A stretch of DNA of 10,736 nt from JBDREF01 sp043820045 (GTDB taxonomy: Bacteria; Planctomycetota; Phycisphaerae; Sedimentisphaerales; Anaerobacaceae), in contig JBDREF010000483.1 of the NCBI GenBank assembly GCA_043820045.1, positions 1 to 10,736 on the forward strand, read 5' to 3'. This document shows, one piece after another, positions 1-7,070 of the stretch (position 1 is its first letter; every line of letters starts with the position of its first letter). Under the pieces are notes generated by a model, which was given only the letters and a program-made list of their open reading frames with translations, was not told the origin of the DNA and searched no databases. Made by a program: the position numbers and the translations under genes.

Positions 1-1
1 T

Positions 2-610
2 AAGAAGCACACATTCTTCTCGGCTCTGGCCGTGGGAATTTGTGCTATTGGCGTCGGTTTCATAGTCAGTTGCACGGTTACCATCATCTATGGTATGCAC
101 TCGGCGACCAATGAGCCTGAAAGGCTTGTTTCGTTGATAGAGAATGCGGTCCGGTGGGTGCCGGCCGTCCGGGGATCATGGCCGCCGGCACTTTCTGATG
201 TCCTCGATGACCGCCGTGAGCCGGACTACCGCGATCAGCTTGATATTACGGCCAGAACGGAGTTGGCGGCGGACTCCAATGGGAGGGTGCGGACCGTGGT
301 CACGGTTGTCAACAGCGGGGCAGAGATCGTTTCTCTGCTATCTCTGCGAGTTGTGGTCCTTGATTCCGCCGGAAAAATCATCGCCGAGTCGAGTGAATTT
401 GCGGCGACTCCTCTTGCCGCCGAGGGCCATTGGCGCGGGCCGCTAATGCCGGGCTCAACCCGGCACTTCAACTGCTCCGACCCGAGCGCAGTGCAGATGC
501 CGTCTTCAAGCGTTTTAAGAACGGCAGTGGAAATCACTGACATCCGCGTCTGGGGCGGCGCAAGGCAAACGTGGCCAGGCGACAGCAAAGTCTGCCCTGT
601 GGCGAAGTAA
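2..610 (+). CDS. Membrane-anchored hypothetical protein, beta-rich extracytoplasmic domain (5' partial)
   Basis: The frame is open to the left edge, so the true start lies upstream; 202 codons are visible. The visible N-terminus is Lys-Lys-His-Thr followed by a hydrophobic segment at about residues 5-30 (FFSALAVGICAIGVGF and onward), a single membrane anchor or uncleaved signal. A GTG at 32 is a possible start, but it lies inside the hydrophobic segment and has no Shine-Dalgarno upstream. The rest is predicted to be outside the cytoplasm. A polar region (about residues 35-80) is followed by alternating beta-type sequence (RVRTVVTVVNSG, LSLRVVVLDSAGKIIAES, then GPLMPGSTRHF). This pattern resembles FxLYD/Ig-like domains that sit behind a membrane anchor; the resemblance is by eye only. 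Two cysteines near the C-terminus (NCSDP, KVCPVAK) could pair. No enzymatic motif is visible. Function unknown. No convincing intrinsic terminator follows; a short GGCCG/CGGCC hairpin at 692-708 is the nearest candidate. Confidence 0.75.
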   Translation, partial: KKHTFFSALAVGICAIGVGFIVSCTVTIIYGMHSATNEPERLVSLIENAVRWVPAVRGSWPPALSDVLDDRREPDYRDQLDITARTELAADSNGRVRTVVTVVNSGAEIVSLLSLRVVVLDSAGKIIAESSEFAATPLAAEGHWRGPLMPGSTRHFNCSDPSAVQMPSSSVLRTAVEITDIRVWGGARQTWPGDSKVCPVAK

Positions 611-710
611 CACGGCTCTGACCCGACGACACTGGCAGGGGACCAAGCAAGTCGTGCATGTGTGCAGTCTCTACTATTCTGTGCTGAAATCGGCCGGTGT
701 GTACGGCCTT

Positions 711-743
711 CTAAGAAAAGGGGGCTGCCTTAAAAGCAGCCCC
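711..743 (-). terminator. Rho-independent terminator-like hairpin, minus strand
   Basis: A perfect 8-bp GC-rich stem, GGGGCTGC at 721-728 pairing with GCAGCCCC at 736-743, with a 7-nt loop. Read on the minus strand it is followed by CTTTTCTTAG. On the plus strand the hairpin is followed by GTAGTAAT with no T run, so it points to the minus strand. It overlaps the last codons of the doubtful ORF ending at 711. Confidence 0.5.
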
Positions 744-1067
744 GTAGTAATCCGGATGCCATTCTAATGGTGTGGCACCGTCAAAGAACGTACTATGATA
801 TCGATCATCGGGAAACAGAGGAACCTGAGCGAATGGATTGCTCTGTCTTTTCTTCTCTGGCAGCGAGGTGTCCAAACCCCTTACCTTCACCATAGCAAGC
901 TCTTCGTTCAAAGAACCAATGTCCTCAGGCGGCGAAGCCCATTTTTGGGCCGTTGAAAAGAGGGTGTACGGCAAGCGATTTCTACGTTCTTTTTGATGCT
1001 CGGGCGGATTTGGAGGCCGAATGTGTAATGTTCTTAAAGAGGAGGCGCAGGGCATGGAGATTCTCAA
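711..1067 (-). CDS. Doubtful small hypothetical protein
   Basis: A 118-codon minus-strand ORF, not recognised. Its C-terminal two thirds (from about YTLFSTAQKW, through SLNEELAMVKVRGLD, to PLEWHPDYYG) read like ordinary globular protein sequence, while the first ~30 residues (MRISMPCASSLRT...) look like an out-of-frame extension. An internal ATG at MVKVRGLD would give about 60 residues, but no strong Shine-Dalgarno precedes either start. The best support is outside the coding sequence: a terminator-like hairpin with a T-rich tail oriented for this strand sits exactly at its end, and its stem encodes the last residues (GAAFKAAP). No other gene lies upstream on this strand to need that terminator. 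It may be a small gene, a remnant, or a non-coding transcript. Confidence 0.25.
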   Translation of the reverse strand: MRISMPCASSLRTLHIRPPNPPEHQKERRNRLPYTLFSTAQKWASPPEDIGSLNEELAMVKVRGLDTSLPEKKRQSNPFAQVPLFPDDRYHSTFFDGATPLEWHPDYYGAAFKAAPFS

Positions 1068-1301
1068 TCGCTATTACCGTAACTGCCGCTCTGATATCAG
1101 CTATGAGTTTCTTGAACATTTCCGCCCCTTTCAGAACTGCCTTGCACCTTTCTAACTTGAATTTGCACGAGTAAAGACGCATCCTGTGGGTCGGTTTATT
1201 GCAGGTATTGAGAAAAATCTGAGCATTGGCAGTGTTTTAGGTGCGAGACCCCGGGAGAAGCGACCATTCCACGAGAGGATTTCAAGATGTCCTTCAGAGA
1301 A

Positions 1302-1330
1302 TTGCCATTGTCACAGCGATATGGTAGGAT
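1302..1330 (+). promoter_or_regulatory. Sigma-70-like promoter candidate for the gene at 1400
   Basis: TTGCCA at 1302-1307 (5/6 to the -35 consensus), a 17-nt spacer, and TAGGAT at 1325-1330 (4/6 to the -10 consensus). The expected transcription start, about 1337, gives a leader of roughly 60 nt to the ATG at 1400. Found by eye; not tested against background frequency. Confidence 0.45.
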
Positions 1331-1399
1331 AACACAATGAATTTTTAGCAGCGCAGTGCAATCTGAAACTTGGCGGCAGGCCTGGAAAGGACGCGAAGC

Positions 1400-3247
1400 A
1401 TGAAGTGCAGTCGGGACATCGGCAGGTATGGATCAGCAATCTGGACAATGGCGGCGATTCTCTTCCTGATGGCAAGCCCGGGGCTTTCAATAGCCGGCAG
1501 CGGGCAGGATGGGCAAAACACCCTGTTATGGGATACAGGTTCGCCTTTTGCCGATACGGCTGATACCGGGAACAGGGCCGGCTGGAAAGGTGTGCCCACC
1601 AACCTTCTAATGTTGGAAGCCAATCCGGCGGCAGCGGTTTCGGACCCGGGTTACTCCGGCCGAGAATACTCTTTCGAAGGCGATGCGGTAGTAGAAAATG
1701 AGCACCTAACCGCCGTGTTGCTCTCGGCCAAGGGCAGACTGGTTATCCACTCGAAGGCAGATTCGAGTGCAAAGAGCGTGGAATTTGTTCCGCTTCAACT
1801 CAAAGCACAGCCGGCCCGCATCAGCCGATGCGGTATCCTGCAAAACACCGGCGACGAGATAACTTTGGAAGTCTTTTTTTCTGCCGGCGCTGCCGGAGAG
1901 AATCTGGCCGCCACGTTCTCGTTCGACGAAAGCGGGATTGTCGGAATCAAACCTTCCGATAGTATGAAAGGGTTGAGCCTGCTCAGTCCGATCGAGTACG
2001 GCGTAGTGCCTGATTTCATCGCGGATGATCTCGTTTTTGGCGCACGCGAGTATCCCTCTGTTAATACGCTTCACATCCCTTCAGGCAACATTTTCCTCGG
2101 ATTACTCAAGGGCCGGAACGATATGCTGGTTGTCACCTGGCCGGATGGAAAGCAGCGGACGAGGCTTGTATTGCAGGACGGGCCGGAAGGTCGTCTCATC
2201 GAATCTGTTGACCTGGATAATGACGGCAGGGGCATTTATCTGGCCTTGTTGAACGCGCCGGGCATCTGGCACAGAGAAGAGTTGAAAGCCTCATATCTGG
2301 AAAAACAAGTTACTGTCGATTGGAAAAGACCTTTTGCGGCAAAGTGGATTACCCAGTTGTCCGAAGCCGACGTTAAAACTACTTTTACTTTCAGAGAATC
2401 CCAGGACAAAATCTGGCGGGGTGTGATAGGCAACTACCCGTATCCGGTCTGGTTTGAAGGAGGCAATACATTTTACCATCTCGGCAAGAAAATACCGCCA
2501 AAGGGAGATTCCGTTGTCTACTTCCTGGAGAGAAAGAATACCCCTGCGTCGGTTTCCACTCCCGTTGACATTATGAAAGAGACGCTGGGCCGCCAGGCTT
2601 GTGATGCGATACTCGATATTTCCGGCCGCAAGCTGCGTACCCATCACAGGAGAGGCGGCGAGGGCGTTCGCCGTGCTTGTACCTGTGGCTGCACGGAGGC
2701 AATACAGGTGGTCTTCGAGGCGGGCGGAGAAGTGGAAAGGAAAGAGTACGTCGATGGGGCTGTGGATGACATGGTTTACTTCGTTAGGCAGCACGTTGCG
2801 AGAATCGACGAGTATCAAGTCTTTGCCGGTGAGATGATGGACTTCCTGAGCCGGGCGCAGAAGACTGCCTCTGACCTGAAACCATTTATTGACAATATGG
2901 AGGCGATAGTCCGGCAGATACCCGAGGAGTACGACAGGCAGCGAGAGAATATGAAAACGCTGGAATACGCCGATGAGCTGACCCGACAGACAAAGGCTCT
3001 TACCCGTAAGAAGGATCCGAAGAATCTTCCGGCCTATCTGGAACTCAGCAAGAAATGGAGAGAGATGGGCGGTGCCCAGGACGATGTTGTCGCACATTAT
3101 CATAGCCTGACGAGAAAACTATTTCAAGAGGCTGGTTATGGCTGCGTAAATCAGCCCGGAGCCGTTCAAATCGCAATGGAAATCAGAGATCGCTGCCGAC
3201 GGTGCCTGAGAAATGCCGACGGCTACGAAATATGGCCGGACTATTGA
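1400..3247 (+). CDS. Secreted protein of unknown function with beta-rich N-terminal and helical C-terminal parts
   Basis: 615 aa. The ATG at 1400 is preferred over an upstream TTG at 1370 because GGAAAGGA (1384-1391) precedes it by 8 nt and the protein then opens with a clean signal peptide: MKCSRD, a hydrophobic stretch through AAILFLM, and a likely cleavage near GLSIAG. Residues about 30-390 are beta-rich (SGREYSFEGDAVVEN, AKGRLVIHSKADS, DMLVVTWPDGKQRTRLVLQD), compatible with jelly-roll or mutarotase-like folds, but no family is recognised. A cysteine cluster CTCGC (C427, C429, C431) follows a basic His/Arg-rich stretch. The last ~150 residues are charged and helical (DFLSRAQKTASDLKPF, QRENMKTLEYADEL, LELSKKWREMGG) and end with C582 and a CRRC motif (C599, C602). 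The cysteines could form disulfides or a metal site; it is not a CxxCH haem motif. The FGE-like lipoprotein follows after 44 nt, suggesting co-transcription. Coding status is confident; function is unknown. Confidence 0.85.
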   Translation: MKCSRDIGRYGSAIWTMAAILFLMASPGLSIAGSGQDGQNTLLWDTGSPFADTADTGNRAGWKGVPTNLLMLEANPAAAVSDPGYSGREYSFEGDAVVENEHLTAVLLSAKGRLVIHSKADSSAKSVEFVPLQLKAQPARISRCGILQNTGDEITLEVFFSAGAAGENLAATFSFDESGIVGIKPSDSMKGLSLLSPIEYGVVPDFIADDLVFGAREYPSVNTLHIPSGNIFLGLLKGRNDMLVVTWPDGKQRTRLVLQDGPEGRLIESVDLDNDGRGIYLALLNAPGIWHREELKASYLEKQVTVDWKRPFAAKWITQLSEADVKTTFTFRESQDKIWRGVIGNYPYPVWFEGGNTFYHLGKKIPPKGDSVVYFLERKNTPASVSTPVDIMKETLGRQACDAILDISGRKLRTHHRRGGEGVRRACTCGCTEAIQVVFEAGGEVERKEYVDGAVDDMVYFVRQHVARIDEYQVFAGEMMDFLSRAQKTASDLKPFIDNMEAIVRQIPEEYDRQRENMKTLEYADELTRQTKALTRKKDPKNLPAYLELSKKWREMGGAQDDVVAHYHSLTRKLFQEAGYGCVNQPGAVQIAMEIRDRCRRCLRNADGYEIWPDY

Positions 3248-3291
3248 ACAGATAGCGTCAAATGGAAATTGCGAATAGGAAAACGAAAATC

Positions 3292-4155
3292 ATGAAATAT
3301 TATTCGATGACTGCATTTATGCTGCTTACGGCATTGGCTCTGCTTCAAGGCTGCGAACGCAAAGCCCCGGACAACGCCGCACAGACTCCTGAGAATGTCC
3401 CCGGCGAATCGAAGAGTAAGTCCGGCGTAGAGGTGGTTCTGCTCCCGGGCGGCCGTTTTACAATGGGGGATGAGAGGGAGATCGATGCGACGCCGCATGA
3501 GGTTATCGTAAGCTCGTTCTACATGGACAAGTTCCTGGTGACTCAGGATGAATATCAGAGAGTTATGGAGAATAATCCTTCCCGCTGGAAGGGTGGCGAT
3601 AACCCCGTGGAGCAGGTACGGTGGTCCGATGCGGCCAGATACTGCAACGCCCGCTCCGAGCAGGAAGAGCTTCAACCCTGCTATGACTTGCAGACATGGA
3701 AATGCAATTCTGAGGCTAACGGGTACAGGTTGCCGACGGAAGCCGAATGGGAATACGCCTGTCGTGCGGGAACCAAGACTGCGTATTTCTTCGGGGATGA
3801 TCCTTCGAAGCTGGCTGATTACGCATGGTTTGAGAAGAACTCTGGTTCCAAACCCCGACCGGTAGGGCAGAAGCCGCCCAATCCGTGGGGGCTGTGCGAC
3901 ATGCACGGCAACGTCTGGGAATGGTGCAACGATTTCTACAAGGTGGACTATTACCAGGAAAGCCCTGGGGAGAACCCCAGAGGCCCTGAGACGGGCGAAA
4001 CGAAGGTTGTACGCGGCGGTGCATGGAAATTCAGCGCCGAGAGCTGCCGCTGCGGCTATCGGTACAATGAGAATCCCGGCTATGCGGATGTCTGCTTCGG
4101 ATACGACATCTATGGCTTCCGCTGTGTCAGAAACGCCGCTGACATTGCCGAGTGA
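3292..4155 (+). CDS. FGE-sulfatase (SUMF1/EgtB/PvdO superfamily) domain lipoprotein, probably not a canonical FGE
   Basis: 287 aa from the ATG at 3292, which has AGGA 11 nt upstream; an ATG at 3262 would put ten polar residues before the signal peptide and has no Shine-Dalgarno. The N-terminus is a lipoprotein signal with lipobox LLQG-C21, so the mature protein should be lipid-anchored outside the cytoplasm. After a short linker comes an essentially complete FGE-sulfatase domain (about residues 45-283): PGGRFTMGDE, FYMDKFLVTQDEYQ, NPVEQVRWSDAARYCN, YRLPTEAEWEYACRAG, CDMHGNVWEW, VVRGGAW, YGFRC. In true formylglycine-generating enzymes two cysteines after the GGS[WFY] motif bind Cu(I). By alignment the second is kept (C252) but the first position is Phe247. 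Oxidase activity on sulfatases is therefore doubtful; a binding or other role of the fold is more likely. No sulfatase gene lies in the window. It sits 44 nt behind the unknown secreted protein and is probably co-transcribed with it. Confidence 0.88.
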   Translation: MKYYSMTAFMLLTALALLQGCERKAPDNAAQTPENVPGESKSKSGVEVVLLPGGRFTMGDEREIDATPHEVIVSSFYMDKFLVTQDEYQRVMENNPSRWKGGDNPVEQVRWSDAARYCNARSEQEELQPCYDLQTWKCNSEANGYRLPTEAEWEYACRAGTKTAYFFGDDPSKLADYAWFEKNSGSKPRPVGQKPPNPWGLCDMHGNVWEWCNDFYKVDYYQESPGENPRGPETGETKVVRGGAWKFSAESCRCGYRYNENPGYADVCFGYDIYGFRCVRNAADIAE

Positions 4156-4205
4156 GGGTGGCAGGCGACGCTGCAAGGGTTATCGCTGGGCTGTCCGGAT
4201 TTTGC

Positions 4206-4235
4206 TTGACGGTAACCCGGTCGATTTGGTACAAA
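4206..4235 (+). promoter_or_regulatory. Sigma-70-like promoter candidate for the LamG/PA14 gene
   Basis: TTGACG at 4206-4211 (5/6) and TACAAA at 4230-4235 (4/6) with an 18-nt spacer; TGG just before the -10 gives an extended -10. The expected start, about 4242, would leave a leader of about 175 nt before the ATG at 4417. By eye only. Confidence 0.4.
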
Positions 4236-4272
4236 ATAGATTGCTGGCGTTGTTTCTTTGCCGGCACGTGGA

Positions 4273-4297
4273 GCTTTAAGTGCTTTGAAGCTTTTTT
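4273..4297 (+). terminator. Weak terminator-like hairpin with T6 tail
   Basis: GCTTTAAG (4273-4280) pairs with TTTGAAGC (4284-4291) with two G-T wobbles and a 3-nt loop, followed by six T (4292-4297). The stem is AT-rich and weak. It may end transcription of the 1400-4155 gene pair. If the promoter at 4206 is used, it lies inside the leader of the LamG/PA14 gene and could act as an attenuator. Confidence 0.3.
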
Positions 4298-4416
4298 GAA
4301 GGAGGTGTGTCAATTCGCAGAGAAGAGTCTCTTGTGGAGAGAAACATACATGCCACAGAGACAAAGCATTGTGAACGGTTTTTCCCATTTATAGATCTCT
4401 TTGAAGGAGGACTATC
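4296..4416 (+). promoter_or_regulatory. Leader of the LamG/PA14 gene with two identical Shine-Dalgarno blocks
   Basis: TTGAAGGAGG occurs exactly twice, at 4296-4305 and 4401-4410. The second copy sits 6 nt before the ATG at 4417 and is the working ribosome-binding site. The first has no ATG, GTG or TTG at a usable distance: the GTG at 4307 is too close, and only an ATT at 4313 is in range. Between them, CTCTTGTGG (4329-4337) can pair with CCACAGAG (4353-4360) with one bulge. What the first copy does is not clear; a ribosome standby site or a lost leader peptide are possibilities. Confidence 0.35.
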
Positions 4417-7023
4417 ATGTGCAGTAAATCGTTTAGTCTGTTTTCCCTTAGTCTCATATTGAGTCTGGTTGGAGCAAGCCTCGGCGGTAATCTCGATCCG
4501 AGCCTTATCGGCTGGTGGACATTTGACGACGATTCAGGGATGGTCGCCAAGGATATTACCGGCAAGAGCGTCGATGCGGTCTTTATTGGTGCTGTATCTC
4601 GGGGCCAGGACGCTGGACATAGAGGAGTCCTCTTGTTCGATGGGACTGAGGCCGTACCGGAATACGTCTTCATTGATGGCGGCTTCAATGTGCCAGTTTA
4701 CACAATTACCGTATGGTTCCGAGTGGATGGGCCAACGGCTGATCACCAGGATGTGCTGTCGGCCTACGCCACCGGCGTCCGGCACGGTATCCTACTGGAA
4801 TCCAGGTCAGATGGTGTCCTGCGATATTTGCATCGATATCCATTGGGGACCGGAGGCGGCAGCAATATATATACAACCGCGCGATATGACGACGGCGCCT
4901 GGTATCATGCGGCTATGGTCAAGTCGCTAACAGACATAGCGCTGTACATCAACGGTGAAGAAGTAGGCAGGACAGCCGACACGAGCAAGTTCAATCCTGG
5001 AGACACTTTCGGAATCGCCCTGGGAATTCTTGACGATGAGAGGGCCCCTGATAGAGTCCTCTACGGCGCAATAGATGATGTCCGTGTTTACGCCCAACCC
5101 ATATCTCAGGAAGCGATTCAAGCTGCCATGGAACCTCAACCGTGGCCTTACGCCTGGGGTCCTGTTCCTGCCGATGGCGCTCTTCATCCAGATACATGGG
5201 TGAATCTTAGCTGGGTGCCGGGAACTTTCGCCGTCTCGCACGATGCATATTTCGGCGACAATTTTGACGATGTTAGCGCCGGAACCGGCGATACATTCCA
5301 GGGCAACCAGGCCTCAACGTTTCTCGTTGTCGGCTTCCCCGGATTCGCATTTCCAGAAGGTCTCGTTCCCGGTACGACATACTACTGGCGCATCGACGAG
5401 GTCAATGATCTGAACCCGGATAGTCCCTGGAAAGGCGACGTCTGGAGCTTCACCGTTCCATCGAAGAAAGCTTATTCACCGGACCCGCCCACCGGGGCCA
5501 AGTTCATTGATACTAATGTAACACTCGCATGGACGCCCGGCTTTGGTGCAAAGCTGCACACTTTGTATTTCGGAGAGAATTTCGACGACGTCGGCAATGC
5601 GGCTGGAGGACTGCCCCAGGGGACGGTTACCTATACGCCGGCGGGCCTCGAACCCGGCAAGACTTACTATTGGCGAGTCGATGAGTTCGACGCGATTACC
5701 ACCTACAAAGGCGACGTCTGGAGCTTTACGACCGCCGGTACCGGCGGAGGCGTGCGGGCGGACTACTACAAGGGCACGGGATTCGGGGTACATGTTCTGA
5801 CGCGGGTGGATCCTCAGATTGACTTCACGTGGGGTGTTGGCGAACCGGACCCGGCGGTTGGTTCCGATAATTTCTCCATAAGATGGACGGGGGAAATCGA
5901 GGCGGCGTTTACCGAGACTTATACGTTTTACACGAACAGTGACGACGGGGTACGCCTGTGGGTTGACGGTCAGCAGCTCGTTGACAACTGGACCGACCAC
6001 ACTAACGTGGAGAACAGCGGCACGATTGGCCTTGTCGCCGGGCAGGTTTACACCTTACGTATGGAATACTATGACAGGAGCGACGATGCCGTGGCACAGT
6101 TGCTTTGGTCCGGCCCGCGCACACCTAAGCAGATTGTCCCGCAAGCCGCACTGTCGCTGCCCGTGAGGGCCAACAGTCCGAGCCCTGCGGTCATGGCCGA
6201 AGGTATCAGACTGACTCCGATTTTGACGTGGGGTGCGGGGGACTACGCTGCGTCGCACGAGGTGTACTTTGGCACGGACGAAAACGCCGTGATTGGGGCC
6301 ACCAAAGCTTCTCCCGAGTACAGGGGCACGAAGGCACTTGGCGATGAAAGCTATGACCCTGGCAAGCTCCAGTGGCATACGACCTATTATTGGCGCGTCG
6401 ATGAAGTCAATGACCTCCGTGTGGATAGCCCGTGGGTAGGTAATATCTGGAGCTTTACGACAGGTGATTTCCTTGTTGTGGATGATTTCGAGTTGTACAA
6501 TGACGTCGACCCGCCGGATGCCGCGAGCAACAGGATATTTGAGGCGTGGATTGACGGGTTTGGAACTACAACAAACGGAGCGCTCGTCGGCAACGACCTT
6601 CCGCCCTATGCCGCGCAGAACGTAGTCCACAGCGACCGCCAGTCGATGCCGTATTTGTACGACAACAACCTGAAGACTTCCGAGGCAACTATGACGTTGG
6701 TTAATCCGCGTGACTGGACCGAGGAGGGAGTAGTGGAATTGTCACTGTGGTTCAGTGGCAATCCGGCCAATGCCCCTGAGCGGATGTTCGTTGCTCTCAA
6801 TGGCACGGCGGTTGTGTACCAGGATAATCCTGCTGCGACGCAGATGAGTGGATGGAACGAGTGGGTCATTCCGTTGCAGGCATTTGCAGACCAGGGAGTG
6901 GGTCTGACCAACGTTAATACGATTACGATTGGTTTTGGCACCAAGAATAGTCCTGCCGCCGGCGGAACAGGAACGATGTACTTCGACGACATTCGGCTGT
7001 ATAGGCCGAGGACTGCGCCTTAG
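4417..7023 (+). CDS. Large secreted LamG - Fn3-like repeats - PA14 - C-terminal jelly-roll-like protein
   Basis: 868 aa; the ATG has AAGGAGG (4404-4410) 6 nt upstream. An N-terminal signal peptide (KSFSLFSLSLILSLVGASLG) is followed by these domains: LamG/concanavalin-type at about residues 30-238 (LIGWWTFDDDSG, ITVWFRVDG, WYHAAMVKS, YGAIDDVRVYAQPISQEAI); two Fn3-like repeats (239-349 and 350-441) each ending in YYWR[IV]DE...GDVWSFT; PA14 at about 446-580, with the hallmark YTFYTNSDDGVRLWVDGQQL; a third Fn3-like repeat (about 585-683) ending in YYWRVDEVND...IWSFTT; and a 185-residue C-terminal module (684-868, DDFELYND to MYFDDIRLYRP). LamG and PA14 are known carbohydrate- or protein-binding folds, so a surface or secreted adhesin/glycan-binding role is likely; no catalytic domain is visible. 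The C-terminal module recurs in the convergent gene at the right edge. It is followed by a strong terminator and looks like a single-gene unit. Its ligand cannot be inferred. Confidence 0.9.
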   Translation: MCSKSFSLFSLSLILSLVGASLGGNLDPSLIGWWTFDDDSGMVAKDITGKSVDAVFIGAVSRGQDAGHRGVLLFDGTEAVPEYVFIDGGFNVPVYTITVWFRVDGPTADHQDVLSAYATGVRHGILLESRSDGVLRYLHRYPLGTGGGSNIYTTARYDDGAWYHAAMVKSLTDIALYINGEEVGRTADTSKFNPGDTFGIALGILDDERAPDRVLYGAIDDVRVYAQPISQEAIQAAMEPQPWPYAWGPVPADGALHPDTWVNLSWVPGTFAVSHDAYFGDNFDDVSAGTGDTFQGNQASTFLVVGFPGFAFPEGLVPGTTYYWRIDEVNDLNPDSPWKGDVWSFTVPSKKAYSPDPPTGAKFIDTNVTLAWTPGFGAKLHTLYFGENFDDVGNAAGGLPQGTVTYTPAGLEPGKTYYWRVDEFDAITTYKGDVWSFTTAGTGGGVRADYYKGTGFGVHVLTRVDPQIDFTWGVGEPDPAVGSDNFSIRWTGEIEAAFTETYTFYTNSDDGVRLWVDGQQLVDNWTDHTNVENSGTIGLVAGQVYTLRMEYYDRSDDAVAQLLWSGPRTPKQIVPQAALSLPVRANSPSPAVMAEGIRLTPILTWGAGDYAASHEVYFGTDENAVIGATKASPEYRGTKALGDESYDPGKLQWHTTYYWRVDEVNDLRVDSPWVGNIWSFTTGDFLVVDDFELYNDVDPPDAASNRIFEAWIDGFGTTTNGALVGNDLPPYAAQNVVHSDRQSMPYLYDNNLKTSEATMTLVNPRDWTEEGVVELSLWFSGNPANAPERMFVALNGTAVVYQDNPAATQMSGWNEWVIPLQAFADQGVGLTNVNTITIGFGTKNSPAAGGTGTMYFDDIRLYRPRTAP

Positions 7024-7061
7024 AGGCCGCGGAGCTGTAATTACAGCAACATCAGAATTTG
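6466..7061 (+). repeat. Inverted paralogous module, plus copy (C-terminal domain plus 3' UTR)
   Basis: Encodes the last 185 residues of the 4417-7023 protein and the first 38 nt beyond its stop. It is similar at nucleotide level to 9715-10310 on the minus strand; the two proteins are about 79% identical over 185 gap-free residues. The similarity continues through the TAG stop: 32 of 41 bases match over 7021-7061 against 9755-9715. Confidence 0.85.
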
Positions 7062-7070
7062 CACGAATTC

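Larger units (their letters stand above)
611..1399. other. Gene-poor intergenic stretch
   Basis: About 790 bases with no confidently assignable gene. It holds a weak GC hairpin (692-708), a terminator-like hairpin oriented for the minus strand (721-743), a doubtful 118-codon minus-strand ORF (711-1067), two short overlapping readings around 1021-1155 (a 44-codon plus-strand frame and a minus-strand frame), and a promoter candidate at 1302-1330 serving the gene at 1400. Between about 1160 and 1300 nothing is recognisable. The competing short frames on both strands would fit a decayed gene, but no family could be identified. Confidence 0.5.

Noticed and set aside
32..34. GTG as the start of the first gene
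   Set aside because: It lies inside the hydrophobic segment, has no Shine-Dalgarno, and the frame is open to the window edge with a Lys-Lys-His start of the anchor before it.
692..708. GGCCG/CGGCC hairpin as terminator of the first gene
   Set aside because: The stem is only 5 bp and is followed by TTCTAAG; too weak to call.
1021..1155. 44-codon plus-strand frame with nearby GGAGG
   Set aside because: Too short and unrecognised, and it conflicts with minus-strand frames of similar quality. Mentioned as a finding but not annotated.
2291..3103. 270-codon minus-strand ORF
   Set aside because: Antisense of the 1400-3247 gene; no start signal or recognisable domain, and the plus frame has a signal peptide and ribosome-binding site.
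3241..4176. 311-codon minus-strand ORF
   Set aside because: Shadow of the FGE-like gene, whose plus-strand motifs are unmistakable.
7034..7047. Perfect palindrome GCTGTAATTACAGC after the LamG/PA14 stop
   Set aside because: Its symmetry is not kept in the homologous 3' UTR of the minus copy, so an operator role is not supported.
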